A stretch of 64,000 nucleotides of DNA from Streptomyces decoyicus (GCF_019880305.1 NZ_CP082301.1:7440001-7504000), one strand, 5' to 3'; shown: positions 37,610-47,114, counted from the stretch's first letter. The notes: generated by a model from the sequence alone, not told the origin. Numbers and translations: made by a program.

Positions 37610-38857
37610 GTGAGTGAAGACCGCATCGTCGACCTGGCGGCCCTGGGGGAGGAGTTCACCCGGGACCCGCACCCGGTGTACGCCGAGCTGCGGGCCCGGG
37701 GACCGGTGCACCGGGTGCGGCTTCCCGAGGGCTTCGAGGCATGGCTGGTCGTCGGCTACGAAGCCGCCCGCGCCGCGCTGTCCGATCCGCGGCTCTCCAA
37801 CGACTGGCGCCATGCCGCGGGCGCCGACGAGGGCGATCCCGCGGCCGCGCCGCACATGCTCATCTCCGACCCGCCCCGGCACACCCGGCTGCGCAGACTG
37901 GTGGTCAAGGAGTTCACCCCGCGCCGTATCGAGGCCCTGGGCCCCCGGGTACGGGAGATCACCGACGAGCTGATCGACACCATGCTGAGCCGCCCCGGCG
38001 GCCGTGCCGACCTCGTGGAGGACTTCGCGTTCCCGCTGCCCGCCGCCGTCATCTGCGAACTCCTCGGGGTGCCCTACGCCGACCGGAAGACGTTCCACGA
38101 GTGGTCCACCGAGGTCACCAAGCGCTCCGGCGGACCACGGGCCGAAGCGGCCATGGGGGAACTGGCCGGCTATCTGATGCGGCTGCTGGAGGACAAGGGC
38201 CGCCGGCCCGGTGACGATCTGCTGAGCGCGCTGATCCGGACGACCGGCGAGGACGGCGACCGGCTGTCCCGGGACGAACTCCTCGGCATGGCCGTCCTGT
38301 TGCTCATCGCCGGTCACGAGACCACCGCGGGACTGATCTCCAACGGGATGCTCGCACTGCTCCGCCACCCGGACCAACTCGCCGCACTGCAAGCCGACTT
38401 CGGCCTTCTGGATGGTGCGGTGGAGGAGATGCTGCGGCACAGCGGACCGACCGGTACCTCGCTGCACCGGTTCACCACCGGGCCCGTCGACATCGCCGGC
38501 ACCCTCATTCCCGGCGGCGGAGAGCTCGTCCTCGTCGGCAACACCCCCGCCAACCACGACCCCGGCCGCTACCCGGACCCCGGCCGCTTCGACATCCGCC
38601 GCGACCACCGCGGCCACCTGGCCTTCGGGCACGGCATCCACTACTGCTTCGGCGCCCCGCTCGCCCGGCTGGAGGCGCGGACCGCGATCCGGGCCCTGCT
38701 GCAACGCTGCCCCGGCCTCGCACTGGACGTCGCGCCGGACGAACTGGTCTGGCACCACAGCGCCATGATGCGCGGCCTGCCCCATGTCCCGGTCCGGATG
38801 GTTCCCGCGCCCGCACCCCCGGCCCCGGAGGTGCACCAGGTCTCAAGCGCTCGTTGA
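37610..38857 (+). CDS. Cytochrome P450, copy 1
   Basis: The 415-residue bacterial class I P450 has the I-helix LLIAGHETTA, the ExxR in EEMLR and the heme-binding FGHGIHYCFGAPLAR. GTG 37610 is supported by GGAGGTG upstream. Expected to hydroxylate or epoxidise the polyketide, with electrons possibly from the ferredoxin/reductase pair at 55632-57196. It lies 28 bp after the 3-ketoreductase. Confidence 0.93.
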   Translation: MSEDRIVDLAALGEEFTRDPHPVYAELRARGPVHRVRLPEGFEAWLVVGYEAARAALSDPRLSNDWRHAAGADEGDPAAAPHMLISDPPRHTRLRRLVVKEFTPRRIEALGPRVREITDELIDTMLSRPGGRADLVEDFAFPLPAAVICELLGVPYADRKTFHEWSTEVTKRSGGPRAEAAMGELAGYLMRLLEDKGRRPGDDLLSALIRTTGEDGDRLSRDELLGMAVLLLIAGHETTAGLISNGMLALLRHPDQLAALQADFGLLDGAVEEMLRHSGPTGTSLHRFTTGPVDIAGTLIPGGGELVLVGNTPANHDPGRYPDPGRFDIRRDHRGHLAFGHGIHYCFGAPLARLEARTAIRALLQRCPGLALDVAPDELVWHHSAMMRGLPHVPVRMVPAPAPPAPEVHQVSSAR

Positions 38858-38919
38858 GGGGTGTCCTGCACTGTGACGACGTCAGAAGGAGCGCTGGTGG
38901 CAGTGGAAGGGAACAGGCG

Positions 38920-39972
38920 ATGACCGACACGGCGAGTGAGCTGGACCCGGGGTGGGCAGGGCCGACGGCCGAGGCACCGCCGGAGGCGGCACTCATGCAA
39001 CTCCTGATGGGTGGTTTCGTCACCCAGTCCATCGGCGTGGCGGCCCGGTTCGGTGTGGCGGACGCCCTCGCCCAGGGCCCCCGGCACGTGGACGACATCG
39101 CCGCCGAGGTCGGTGCGCATGCGCCGTCCCTCTACCGGCTGCTGCGCGCCCTGGGGGACTTCGGGGTGTTCGCGGAGCTGGCGGGCCGGCGCTTCGCGCT
39201 CACCCCGGCCGGCGAGCTGCTGCGCAGTGACAGCACCCCGTCGCTGCGCGGGCTGGCGGAGCACTTCGGATCGGGCTTCCACCGGGCCGCATGGAGCGGC
39301 CTGTACGACAGCGTCCGCACCGGCGAGGCGGCCTTCGAGCGGGTCCACGGGGCGCCGCAGTTCGACTACTACCGCAGCCACCCGGAAGAGGCCGCGATCT
39401 TCGACGCGGCGATGACGTCCGTGGCCTCCGCTATCTACGCGACGCTGGAGTCCTACGACTTCGGGCGGTTCGGCACCGTCGTCGACGTCGGCGGCGGCAA
39501 CGGCGCCTACCTCTCCGGCATCCTCGCCTCCTACCCGGCACTGCGCGGGGTGCTCTTCGACCTCCCCGACGTCGTGGAGCGCTCCGCCCCCGTCCTGGCC
39601 AAGGCGGGTGTCGCCGACCGCTGCGAGGTGGCCGGCGGCTCCTTCTTCGACGCGGTGCCGCAGGGCGCCGACGCCTATGTGCTGACGGCCGTCATCCACG
39701 ACTGGGACGACGAGGCCTCGGTACGCATCCTGCGCAACTGCCGCGCGGCCATGCCCGCCCACGCCACCTTGCTCCTGGGCGAACCGGTGCTGCCGGACGG
39801 GCCGGAACCGTCCGTGGGCAAGCTCCTCGACCTGGAGACCCTGATCGGTACGACGGGCCGGCAGCGCACCGAAGCGGAGTTCCGCGAGCTGCTCGACCGA
39901 GCGGGGCTGCGGCTCACCCGCGTCCTGCACAGCTCGGGCCCGGACAGCCTCGTCGAGGCCGTCCCCCGCTGA
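38920..39972 (+). CDS. O-methyltransferase 2
   Basis: The 350-residue protein is a SAM-dependent O-methyltransferase: N-terminal helical dimerisation domain, SAM motif GTVVDVGGGNGAYL near residue 188, and AVIHDWDDEASVRIL with the likely catalytic His. ATG 38920 was chosen over one 66 nt upstream that overlaps the P450 end. Third gene of the 36.6-41.1 kb operon; it should use SAM supplied by the operon-linked SAM cycle. Confidence 0.92.
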   Translation: MTDTASELDPGWAGPTAEAPPEAALMQLLMGGFVTQSIGVAARFGVADALAQGPRHVDDIAAEVGAHAPSLYRLLRALGDFGVFAELAGRRFALTPAGELLRSDSTPSLRGLAEHFGSGFHRAAWSGLYDSVRTGEAAFERVHGAPQFDYYRSHPEEAAIFDAAMTSVASAIYATLESYDFGRFGTVVDVGGGNGAYLSGILASYPALRGVLFDLPDVVERSAPVLAKAGVADRCEVAGGSFFDAVPQGADAYVLTAVIHDWDDEASVRILRNCRAAMPAHATLLLGEPVLPDGPEPSVGKLLDLETLIGTTGRQRTEAEFRELLDRAGLRLTRVLHSSGPDSLVEAVPR

Positions 39973-40058
39973 CCGCACGCGGCACGGCACCGGCCCCGGT
40001 GCCCCCGGTGGAAAGACCTCAGCGCAACGGAAGACGGAAGAAGGAGTGGGATCAGCCG

Positions 40059-41081
40059 ATGGGCAGCGACATCGCACAGGACGGCAGTCTGCAACTGCTG
40101 GAAATCAGTGAGAGCTTCATCTACGCACGAGCGCTGCATCTGGCGGCGGAGCTGAAGCTCGCCGACCTGCTGGCGGACGGCCCGCGCCCGACGGCGGAGC
40201 TCGCCGAGGCCAGCGGCACCCGGCCCGAGGCCCTCTACCGCCTGTTGCGGGCGCTCGCAGGACGGGGGGTGTTCACCGAGGTGGAGACCGGCCGGTTCGG
40301 CCTCACGCCGGTCGGTGAGTGCCTGCGCTCCGACCACCCGCGGTCCGTCCGGGCGACCGTGGCGCAGGCCGGCCGGCTGACCGCGAAGACGTTCAACCAC
40401 GCCGAGGAGGTGCTGCGCACCGGCGAAGGGGCGTTCACCACCGCCTTCGGGCAGCCCGTCTGGGACTATCTCCAGGAACACCCCGACGAGGGCGCGGACT
40501 TCGACACCGCGATGCACGAGCACAGCCGTATCGAACGCGACGCGATCGTGGCGGCCTACGACTTCTCCGGCACCGCCCGGCTGGTGGACATCGGCGGCGG
40601 TGACGGCACCCTGCTGGCCACGGTGCTGACGGCCCACCCGGAGACCGCCGGTGTGCTGTTCGACCTTCCGCATGTCGTCGAGCGCCACCGCATCGGCGAC
40701 GCCGGGCTCACCGACCGCTGCGAGATCGTCGGCGGTGACGTCTTCGGTGAGCTGCCCGCCGGCGGCGACCTGTACATGATGAAGTCCGTACTGCACGGCT
40801 GGACGGACCGCGAGGTCGTCAGCATCCTCACCGGCTGCCGGCGGGCGATGAAGCCGGACGGCACGCTGCTGCTCATCGAGCGGGTGATCCCCGTCGGGGA
40901 CACCCCGCACTCCAGCAAGGCGTTCGACCTGGCGATGCTCGTCATGGCGGGCGGCCAGGAGCGGACACAGGACGAGTACACGGAGCTGCTCACGGAGGCC
41001 GGGTTCCGGGTGAAGCGGGTCATCGGCACGGACTCGTCCCTGAGCATCGTGGAGGCGGCGCCCACCGGCGCCGCGCTCTGA
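40059..41081 (+). CDS. O-methyltransferase 3
   Basis: The 340-residue O-methyltransferase resembles copy 2, with ARLVDIGGGDGTLL (SAM), KSVLHGWTDREVVSIL and MAGGQERTQDEY. In the motif where the others have HDW it has HGW; the His is kept and the next Asp is Gly. Last gene of its operon, followed by a strong hairpin. Confidence 0.92.
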   Translation: MGSDIAQDGSLQLLEISESFIYARALHLAAELKLADLLADGPRPTAELAEASGTRPEALYRLLRALAGRGVFTEVETGRFGLTPVGECLRSDHPRSVRATVAQAGRLTAKTFNHAEEVLRTGEGAFTTAFGQPVWDYLQEHPDEGADFDTAMHEHSRIERDAIVAAYDFSGTARLVDIGGGDGTLLATVLTAHPETAGVLFDLPHVVERHRIGDAGLTDRCEIVGGDVFGELPAGGDLYMMKSVLHGWTDREVVSILTGCRRAMKPDGTLLLIERVIPVGDTPHSSKAFDLAMLVMAGGQERTQDEYTELLTEAGFRVKRVIGTDSSLSIVEAAPTGAAL

Positions 41082-41093
41082 GCCGCCGAGACA

Positions 41094-41127
41094 GGGGCGC
41101 CACCGGCGTGCGCCGCGGTGGCGCCCC
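41094..41127 (+). terminator. Hairpin terminator after O-methyltransferase 3
   Basis: A perfect 12-bp stem (41094-41105 with 41116-41127) and a 10-nt loop. Confidence 0.75.
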
Positions 41128-41182
41128 GCGCCGTGTGCGGACCGGCCCCTCCGGAGCGCGCCGGCCGGTGCCGTCACGAGTG

Positions 41183-41225
41183 CTGAGCCAGGGACCAGCC
41201 GCGCCCTAGCGCACGGTGACAGCCT
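41183..41225 (+). promoter_or_regulatory. SARP-type promoter giving a leaderless SDR transcript
   Basis: CTGAGCC (41183), ACCAGCC (41194) and CCTAGCG (41205), 8 bp, CAGCCT (41220-41225). The start codon is at 41232, about where transcription should begin. Confidence 0.65.
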
Positions 41226-41231
41226 CGCTCC

Positions 41232-41954
41232 ATGACTGCCACAGCGAAGATTTCACTGATCACCGGCGCCAACAAGGGCATCGGATTCCAGGCCGCCCGG
41301 CGGCTGGGCGCCCAGGGCGCGGTCGTCCTGCTCGGCACCCGTGATCCGGCGCGCGGCGAGGCCGCCGCGAAGGCGCTGCGCGAGGAGGGCTCCGACGCGC
41401 ACGCGGTGCATCTGGACGTCACGGACGCGGCCACCATCGCCGCGGCCGCACGGCACATCGACGAGCGGTACGGACGGCTGGACATCCTCATCAACAACGC
41501 CGGGATCAACGTCGAATGGCCGGCCGGCGCGCCGAGCGAGGTCTCCCGCGATGCCCTGTGGGCGACCCTGGAGACGAATGTGTTCGGACTGGTCGAGGTC
41601 ACCAACGCGCTGCTGCCGCTCATCCGGCGCTCGGCGGCGGGCCGGATCGTCAACGTCTCCAGCGAGATGGGAATGCCCGCCTGGCTGGCCGGGTCCGAGA
41701 TGCCGGCGATGACCGCGTACAGCGTGTCGAAGGCGGCGGTGAACATGCTGACCGTGCTCTACGCGAACGAACTGCGGGGCACGGCTGTCAAGATCAACGC
41801 CTGCTCGCCCGGCTTCGTCGCCACCGACATCAACCGGGGCGTCGGAGAGCGGACGGCCGAAGAGGGCGCCGAGATCGAGGTCCGGCTCGCCACCCTCGCG
41901 GCGGACGGGCCGACCGGCCGGTTCCTCAACGACGGCGGTCCCGTGGAGTGGTGA
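41232..41954 (+). CDS. Short-chain dehydrogenase, probably from a leaderless mRNA
   Basis: The 240-residue SDR has TGANKGIG, NNAG and catalytic YSVSK. It is of the carbonyl-reductase-like group with the KINACSPGFVATDINRG loop. There is no purine-rich ribosome site before ATG 41232 and the predicted -10 ends 6 nt upstream. A tailoring keto reduction is likely; substrate unknown. Confidence 0.88.
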   Translation: MTATAKISLITGANKGIGFQAARRLGAQGAVVLLGTRDPARGEAAAKALREEGSDAHAVHLDVTDAATIAAAARHIDERYGRLDILINNAGINVEWPAGAPSEVSRDALWATLETNVFGLVEVTNALLPLIRRSAAGRIVNVSSEMGMPAWLAGSEMPAMTAYSVSKAAVNMLTVLYANELRGTAVKINACSPGFVATDINRGVGERTAEEGAEIEVRLATLAADGPTGRFLNDGGPVEW

Positions 41955-41978
41955 GCACGGCGTGCCGCGCACGAGAAA

Positions 41979-42018
41979 GCCCGGCCGGTCGCCGCGGAGC
42001 TGCGGAGTCCGGCCGGGC
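41979..42018. terminator. Terminator between convergent SDR and glycosylase genes
   Basis: A perfect 10-bp stem (41979-41988 with 42009-42018) and a 20-nt loop. Confidence 0.6.
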
Positions 42019-42033
42019 CGGGTGAGGCACCCG

Positions 42034-43206
42034 TCACGCGTGCGGGCCGACGCTGACGGTTCCGATCGTCAGCTCGGCCGTCCCCTCCAGCACGAACGCC
42101 AGCCGCTCCACCTGCTCGTCGAGCTCCGCGCGCTGCGCGGCCGTCAGTTCGGTGCTCGGCTCGACGGTGACGGCCAGCCGGCGGCCGGACCGCCGCTGGT
42201 GCCAGACGCCGCTCACCACGCCGTCGACCAGGAGGACCGGATAGTTGCCTGCCTGGCCGCTGGGGGTCAGCGCGCGTTCCGCCATGGCCCCCGGGTAGAG
42301 CCGGTCACGTGGCTGACAGGCCACCACATAGGAGTCGAAGTACGGCAACAGCCGCACCCCGCACGGCGGTTCCCCGGGCGTGTCGGTGTCGCCCGCGTTC
42401 ACCCAGGCCGCGGAGCCCTCCAGATCGACGCGCTGGAGCGCGCCGGCCAGGGAGTCGAACAGCTCGGTGGCCCAGCGCGGTGAGACATTGAGCCAACGCG
42501 CGAAGTTCTGCGGAGTGGCCGGACCGTAGGCATGCAGATACCGCTCCACGAGCCGGGCCAGCGACGCCGTGCCCTCCGCGGCGTGGCCACCGGTCAGATG
42601 CTGCGGGTGGGTGTAGGTCACCTTGCGGCCGCGGTTCGGACCGAAACACAGCTGCCCGCGGTGCGAGGCGAGGGTGATGGCCTGCCGCCAGCGCGGCCAC
42701 ATCCCCTGGAAGGCCGGCATGACCAGATCGCCGGCCCAGGGCCCGGTGGCGGCGATGACGGCCTCACTGAGCTCGTCGATGGTCAGTTCGGCGTCCCGCA
42801 GGGCCGCCCCGATGGCCGCGACGACGTCTTCCGTCTGCTCGGGGGTCATCCGGACGTCCTTGGTGAACGGACTGGGGGAGGACGGCAGCGCGCTCAGGGC
42901 GCCCACCCACATCGGCAGATCCGCCGCCGGCAGCAGATGGACGGTGCCCCGCGGCCCGTACATCTTGATCAGCCCGGCCTCGTCCCACAGCGCCTTGCGC
43001 ACCACGCTCCGGGTGAGCCCCTCGCCCCGCATGCCGATGGACAGTTCGGCGGCGCTCAGCACCTGGGCGTGCGCGCCGCACAGGGCGCCGACGATCCCGG
43101 CGGGGTCCAGATGCGGTGACGGCGCGGCGAGTGCGCTGCGCTCCAGACGCCGGGCGGAGACCGCCGGCCACCGCAGCCGCACGGCGTCGCGCGTGGTGTC
43201 GCTCAT
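42034..43206 (-). CDS. AlkZ-family (HTH_42) DNA glycosylase, copy 1, with His-x-Gln active site
   Basis: The 390-residue protein is of the winged-helix HTH_42 family, whose founding resistance member AlkZ excises azinomycin-linked bases. Aligned with the other two copies, GAHAQVLSAAELSIGMR (residues 44-60) replaces their LQAQ-type segment, so the catalytic Gln-x-Gln is His46-x-Gln48. Later family parts are present: GPRGTVHLLPAADLPMW, RYLHAYGPATPQNFARW and the VLLVDGVVSGVW strand. It probably removes a bulky drug adduct from DNA. It has a textbook three-repeat SARP promoter. Confidence 0.85.
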   Translation of the reverse strand: MSDTTRDAVRLRWPAVSARRLERSALAAPSPHLDPAGIVGALCGAHAQVLSAAELSIGMRGEGLTRSVVRKALWDEAGLIKMYGPRGTVHLLPAADLPMWVGALSALPSSPSPFTKDVRMTPEQTEDVVAAIGAALRDAELTIDELSEAVIAATGPWAGDLVMPAFQGMWPRWRQAITLASHRGQLCFGPNRGRKVTYTHPQHLTGGHAAEGTASLARLVERYLHAYGPATPQNFARWLNVSPRWATELFDSLAGALQRVDLEGSAAWVNAGDTDTPGEPPCGVRLLPYFDSYVVACQPRDRLYPGAMAERALTPSGQAGNYPVLLVDGVVSGVWHQRRSGRRLAVTVEPSTELTAAQRAELDEQVERLAFVLEGTAELTIGTVSVGPHA

Positions 43207-43262
43207 CAGTGATCACTTCCTTGTTCCTCGCGGCGCCGTCCCCGGCGGCAGACGGACTGGTG

Positions 43263-43305
43263 AACCTACCCATCCGGGCTCGTGGCCGCCTAGACCGGCG
43301 CTCGA
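43263..43305 (-). promoter_or_regulatory. SARP-type promoter of DNA glycosylase copy 1
   Basis: Minus strand: TCGAGCG (43305-43299), TCTAGGC (43294-43288), ACGAGCC (43283-43277), exactly 8 bp, TAGGTT (43268-43263). Confidence 0.8.
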
Positions 43306-43396
43306 ACCGCGGGTCCGTGTCCCGGGGCAGCACGACGCCGGCCCGAGCCCCGGGAGGGGGCCACGGGCCGGCACGGGCGGGCGCGGCTACGGGATG

Positions 43397-44980
43397 TCAG
43401 CCGACGGAGGGCGTCGGTGCGTTCGCGGCGGGCGCGGCCTCGCTCCGGAGCGCCGGTTCGTCGTCGGCCGATGCGGCGCCGGAGGGGGCGGCCGTGTCCT
43501 CGGCGCCGTCCTCGGCGGGCGGTGCGAACTGGGCCTGCGCTGCCTTCGGCAGGGCGAACATCAGCAGGAATGCCAGCGCCATACCGCCGATCACCCACCA
43601 CAGCGAGTGGGTGAACGCCGTGATGAAGGGCGCGCCGCCGGTCGGGGCCGGCTTCCCGGCGTCGTCCACGACGTTGAAGAAGGCCACCGACGTCAGACCG
43701 AGGCCGAGCGACAGTCCCACCTGGTTGATCGTGTTGATCAGCCCCGAAGCGGAACCGGCATGCCGGCCGGGCACTTCGGACAGCACCGCACTGGTCAGCG
43801 GCGCCATGATCATGCCGAGGCCGCAGCCGCCCACGATGAGGGGGACGGCGATCTGCGCCGGAGTGACGGCGGTGCCCTGCTGGTGGGCGATCAAGCCGTA
43901 GAGCCCCAGCCCGACGATCATCAGCAGCGCCCCGGCCTGGAGCACCTTCCGGCCGAACCGCGGTACGAGCTTCGGCACGGCGACCATGGCGACACCGGCC
44001 ATCGTCGCGCCGAACAGCAGGCTCGTCAGCGCGGCCCGCAACGGCGTCCAGCCCAGACCGACCTGCATATAGAGCGCCCCGGTGAGGGAGAACAGACCGA
44101 AGGAGGTGCCGAAGGTCAGCTGGACGACGATGCCGGCCGCGAAGCTCCGGATGCGGAACAGCGACAGCTCCAGCAGCGGGGAGGCGTCCTTGCGGACCTT
44201 GGAGCGCTGGTGCAGGACGAACAGCACGAACAGCACGACGCTGCCGGCGAGGGAAGCGAAGCACCACGCCGGCCAGCCCAGGTCACGGCCCCGGGTGAGC
44301 GGGAAGAGCAGCATGAACAGGGCGAGCGTGACGAGGGTGACGCCCGCCAGGTCCAGGCGTGGCGCGCTGGGCGCCTTGGATTCGCGGACGAAGCGGTGGC
44401 CGAGGATCAGACCGGCGATCCCGATCGGCAGGTTGACCAGGAAGATCGGGCGCCATTCGAGACCGAAGAGGTTCCACTCGGTCAGCAGGGCGCCGATGAC
44501 CGGGCCGGAGACCGCACCGATGCCGCAGACGGCACCGAACATCCCGAAGACCTTCCCGCTCTCCTGGGGAGCGAAGGTGACATGGATGATCGACAGCACC
44601 TGCGGGACCATCATGGCGGCCATCCCGCCCTGGAGCACGCGGGAGACGATCAGCACGTCCGGGCCGGTCGCCAGGCCCGACAGCGCGGACGCGAGGGTGA
44701 AACCGGCCATGGCGAGCAGGAAGACTTTCTTGCGCCCGAAGATGTCGCCGAGCCGGCCACCGGTGACCAGGCCGACGGCGAACGCGAGCGTATAGCCTGC
44801 CGCGATCCACTGAATGGAGGTGTAGGAAGCATCGATGTCCCGCTGGATGCTCGGGATCGCGATGTTGATGATCGTCGCGTCGAGCAGATCCAGCAGGGTA
44901 GCGGTCAGTAATACGGCCAGTGCCATCCAGCGCCGGGCATCCGCGACCGGTTCTGCCGCTGTTTCGCGGGCGGAGCTCAT
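43397..44980 (-). CDS. 14-TM MFS drug exporter (DHA2/EmrB-QacA family)
   Basis: The 527-residue membrane protein has the DHA2 pattern: TLLDLLDATIINIAIPSIQRD near residue 30, then GRLGDIFGRKKVF (motif A) and ISGP-type motif C (GAVSGPVIGALL). About 14 hydrophobic segments are visible. The likely role is proton-driven export of the cluster product, acting beside DNA repair in self-resistance. It is divergent from the C-methyltransferase operon. Confidence 0.92.
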   Translation of the reverse strand: MSSARETAAEPVADARRWMALAVLLTATLLDLLDATIINIAIPSIQRDIDASYTSIQWIAAGYTLAFAVGLVTGGRLGDIFGRKKVFLLAMAGFTLASALSGLATGPDVLIVSRVLQGGMAAMMVPQVLSIIHVTFAPQESGKVFGMFGAVCGIGAVSGPVIGALLTEWNLFGLEWRPIFLVNLPIGIAGLILGHRFVRESKAPSAPRLDLAGVTLVTLALFMLLFPLTRGRDLGWPAWCFASLAGSVVLFVLFVLHQRSKVRKDASPLLELSLFRIRSFAAGIVVQLTFGTSFGLFSLTGALYMQVGLGWTPLRAALTSLLFGATMAGVAMVAVPKLVPRFGRKVLQAGALLMIVGLGLYGLIAHQQGTAVTPAQIAVPLIVGGCGLGMIMAPLTSAVLSEVPGRHAGSASGLINTINQVGLSLGLGLTSVAFFNVVDDAGKPAPTGGAPFITAFTHSLWWVIGGMALAFLLMFALPKAAQAQFAPPAEDGAEDTAAPSGAASADDEPALRSEAAPAANAPTPSVG

Positions 44981-45009
44981 GGGCCTCTCCTGATACGGGG
45001 GTTTGGGCG

Positions 45010-45050
45010 TGTCTACCGAGCCTGCTGGACCGCGCTAGAGCCGCGCTCGG
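45010..45050 (-). promoter_or_regulatory. Possible SARP-type promoter of the exporter, irregular
   Basis: Minus strand: CCGAGCG (45050-45044), TCTAGCG (45039-45033), CCAGCAG (45028-45022), then 6 bp, not 8, to TAGACA (45015-45010). The pitch fits but the -10 spacing does not. Confidence 0.4.
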
Positions 45051-45145
45051 GTGCCGCCGGAGCCGGGGGCTCCGCCTCCGCTCCACGGGGGCGGGGCAGG
45101 GGCGGCCGGCCGCGGGACCGTGGGGGCGCAGGTCTTCAGCGACGC

Positions 45146-45177
45146 TCCACGGGCGTTCGAGTCCCGTCCACGACGGT
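45146..45177 (+). promoter_or_regulatory. SARP-type promoter of the deoxysugar operon
   Basis: TCCACGG (45146) and TCGAGTC (45157), 8 bp, GACGGT (45172-45177), upstream of the C-methyltransferase gene. Confidence 0.55.
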
Positions 45178-45229
45178 GGGTCCCGTCCGAGCCGGCCCGG
45201 CTCGCCGTTCGACGCGCCCTGGAGGACGA

Positions 45230-46462
45230 ATGGTCATCGATGCCTGCCGCATCTGCGACAACCGCACGCTGTTGCCCGTGCTCGACCTGGGCCCCTCCGC
45301 CCTCACGGGCGTCTTCCCCGCGACGCCGGAACAGAAAGTGCCCACCGTCCCGCTGGAGTTGGTGATGTGCTCGCCCGACGGCTGCGGTCTGCTCCAGCTG
45401 CGGCACACCGCCGACCTCGGGCTGATGTACGGCGAGCACTACGGATACCGCTCCGGCATCCGGCCGTTCATGATCGAGCACCTGCGCGGCAAGGTGGCGG
45501 CGATCACCGAACTGGTCGAACTCGCCCCCGGCGACCTGGTGCTGGACATCGGCAGCAACGACGGCACCCTGCTCGGCTGCTACCCCCGCAACGGCCTCGC
45601 GCTGGTCGGCATCGACCCGTCGGGGGAGAAGTTCCGCGCCTCCTACCCGACGGACGCCGAGCTGGTCACCGACTTCTTCTCCCGGCAGGTCTTCACCGAG
45701 CGGTTCGGCACCCGGCGCGCCAAAGCGGTCACCTCCATCGCGATGTTCTACGACCTCCCGCGCCCGCTCGACTTCATGCGGGACGTCGCCGCCATCCTCG
45801 ATGACGACGGCGTGTGGGTCATGGAACAGAGCTATATGCCCGCCATGCTGGAGGCCAGCGCCTATGACGTGGTCTGCCACGAGCACCTGGAGTACTACGC
45901 GCTGCGGCAGATCGAGTGGATGGCCGAGCGCGCGGGGCTCGTGGTCATCGGGGCCCGGCTCACCGACGTCTACGGCGGCAGCCTCTCACTGACCCTGGCC
46001 AAGCAGGGCAGCCGGCTGCCCGTCGACCACACCGCCCTCGCCCGCATCCGCGCCCATGAGCGGAAGCTGGGGCTCGACACCCCGGCGCCCTACGAGGCGT
46101 TCGCCCGGCGGGCCGCCGACTCCCGCGACCAACTGGTGGAGTTCCTCGCGGACTCCCGCAAGGCGGGCCGGCTGACCGTCGGCTACGGCGCCTCCACCAA
46201 GGGCAATGTCATCCTCCAGTACTGCGGTCTGGGCCCGGACGACCTGCCGTGCATCGGCGAACCCAACGAGGAGAAGGCCGGCTGCTTCACCCCCGGCACG
46301 GGCATCCCGATCGTGTCCGAGGCCGACGCCAAGGCGCTCGCACCGGACCAGTTGCTCGTGCTGCCGTGGATCTACCGTGACGGCTACGTCGAGCGGGAGG
46401 CCGCCTTCGTCGCCAACGGCGGAAAGCTGGTCTTCCCGCTCCCGGAAATCACCGTCCTGTGA
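45230..46462 (+). CDS. NDP-hexose C-3 methyltransferase (TylCIII/EvaC/TcaB9 type)
   Basis: The 410-residue protein has the three-part form of sugar C-methyltransferases: an N-terminal zinc site (Cys6, Cys9, Cys47, Cys52), a central SAM domain (LVLDIGSNDGTLL) and a C-terminal domain (GYGASTKGNVILQY). Active-site segments EHYGYRSGI and VCHEHLEYYAL are intact. It adds a methyl to C-3 of an NDP-4-keto-2,6-dideoxyhexose, giving a branched sugar. ATG 45230 follows GGAGGA. First of three sugar genes. Confidence 0.93.
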   Translation: MVIDACRICDNRTLLPVLDLGPSALTGVFPATPEQKVPTVPLELVMCSPDGCGLLQLRHTADLGLMYGEHYGYRSGIRPFMIEHLRGKVAAITELVELAPGDLVLDIGSNDGTLLGCYPRNGLALVGIDPSGEKFRASYPTDAELVTDFFSRQVFTERFGTRRAKAVTSIAMFYDLPRPLDFMRDVAAILDDDGVWVMEQSYMPAMLEASAYDVVCHEHLEYYALRQIEWMAERAGLVVIGARLTDVYGGSLSLTLAKQGSRLPVDHTALARIRAHERKLGLDTPAPYEAFARRAADSRDQLVEFLADSRKAGRLTVGYGASTKGNVILQYCGLGPDDLPCIGEPNEEKAGCFTPGTGIPIVSEADAKALAPDQLLVLPWIYRDGYVEREAAFVANGGKLVFPLPEITVL

Positions 46463-46523
46463 GGGCGGCGACCGCGTCGTACGGGCCGCCCGCCATCGGT
46501 CCGACGCCCCGTCAGGATCGGTG

Positions 46524-47114
46524 GTGAGCGCCGTGCGCACCCGAGAGCTCGCCGTGTCCGGCGCCTTCGAGTTCACCCCGGAAGTCCACGCCGACCGGCG
46601 GGGGATGTTCGTCTCGCCCTTGCAGGAGGAGGCGTTCCTCGCCGCCGTCGGCCGTCCCTTCCCCGTGGCGCAGACCAACCACAGCAGATCGGCCCGCGGG
46701 GTGCTGCGCGGTGTGCACTTCACCACGGCGCCTCCCGGCCAGGCCAAGTACGTCCACTGTGCCCGCGGCCGGGCCCTCGACGTGGTGGTCGATCTGCGGC
46801 TGGGATCACCGACGTTCGGCGCCCGGGACACCGTGGACATGGACGAGGGGACCTGCCGGGCCGCCTACTACCCCGAAGGCGTGGGACACGCCTTCCTCGC
46901 CCTGGAGGACGACACCGTCATGTCGTATCTGGTGTCCACCGGCTACCGGGCCGAACGGGAGCTGGCCCTCGACCCCTTGGACAAGGAGCTCGCCCTGCCG
47001 TGGCCGGCCGGCACCGACTTCGTGCTCTCCGACCGGGACCGTGTCGCCCCCGGCCTGGCGCAGGCCACGGCCCAGGGGCTGCTGCCCCGCTACGCGGACT
47101 GCGCACGGGTCTGA
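46524..47114 (+). CDS. NDP-4-keto-6-deoxyhexose 3,5- (or 5-) epimerase
   Basis: The 196-residue cupin protein of the RmlC family has QTNHSRSARGVLRGVHF with the catalytic His, AKYVHCARGRALDVVVDLR and GVGHAFLALEDDTVMSYLVSTGY with the catalytic Tyr region. It sets D- to L-configuration at C-5. Several GTG codons occur (46521, 46524, 46533); 46524 has the best spacing to AGGA. It lies 61 bp after the C-methyltransferase. Confidence 0.92.
   Translation: MSAVRTRELAVSGAFEFTPEVHADRRGMFVSPLQEEAFLAAVGRPFPVAQTNHSRSARGVLRGVHFTTAPPGQAKYVHCARGRALDVVVDLRLGSPTFGARDTVDMDEGTCRAAYYPEGVGHAFLALEDDTVMSYLVSTGYRAERELALDPLDKELALPWPAGTDFVLSDRDRVAPGLAQATAQGLLPRYADCARV

Noticed and set aside
42034..43206. HTH_42 proteins as transcriptional regulators
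   Set aside because: The winged-helix annotation is misleading. The Gln/His-x-Gln motif and the full-length fold match DNA glycosylases, and three copies lie in a genotoxin-like cluster.
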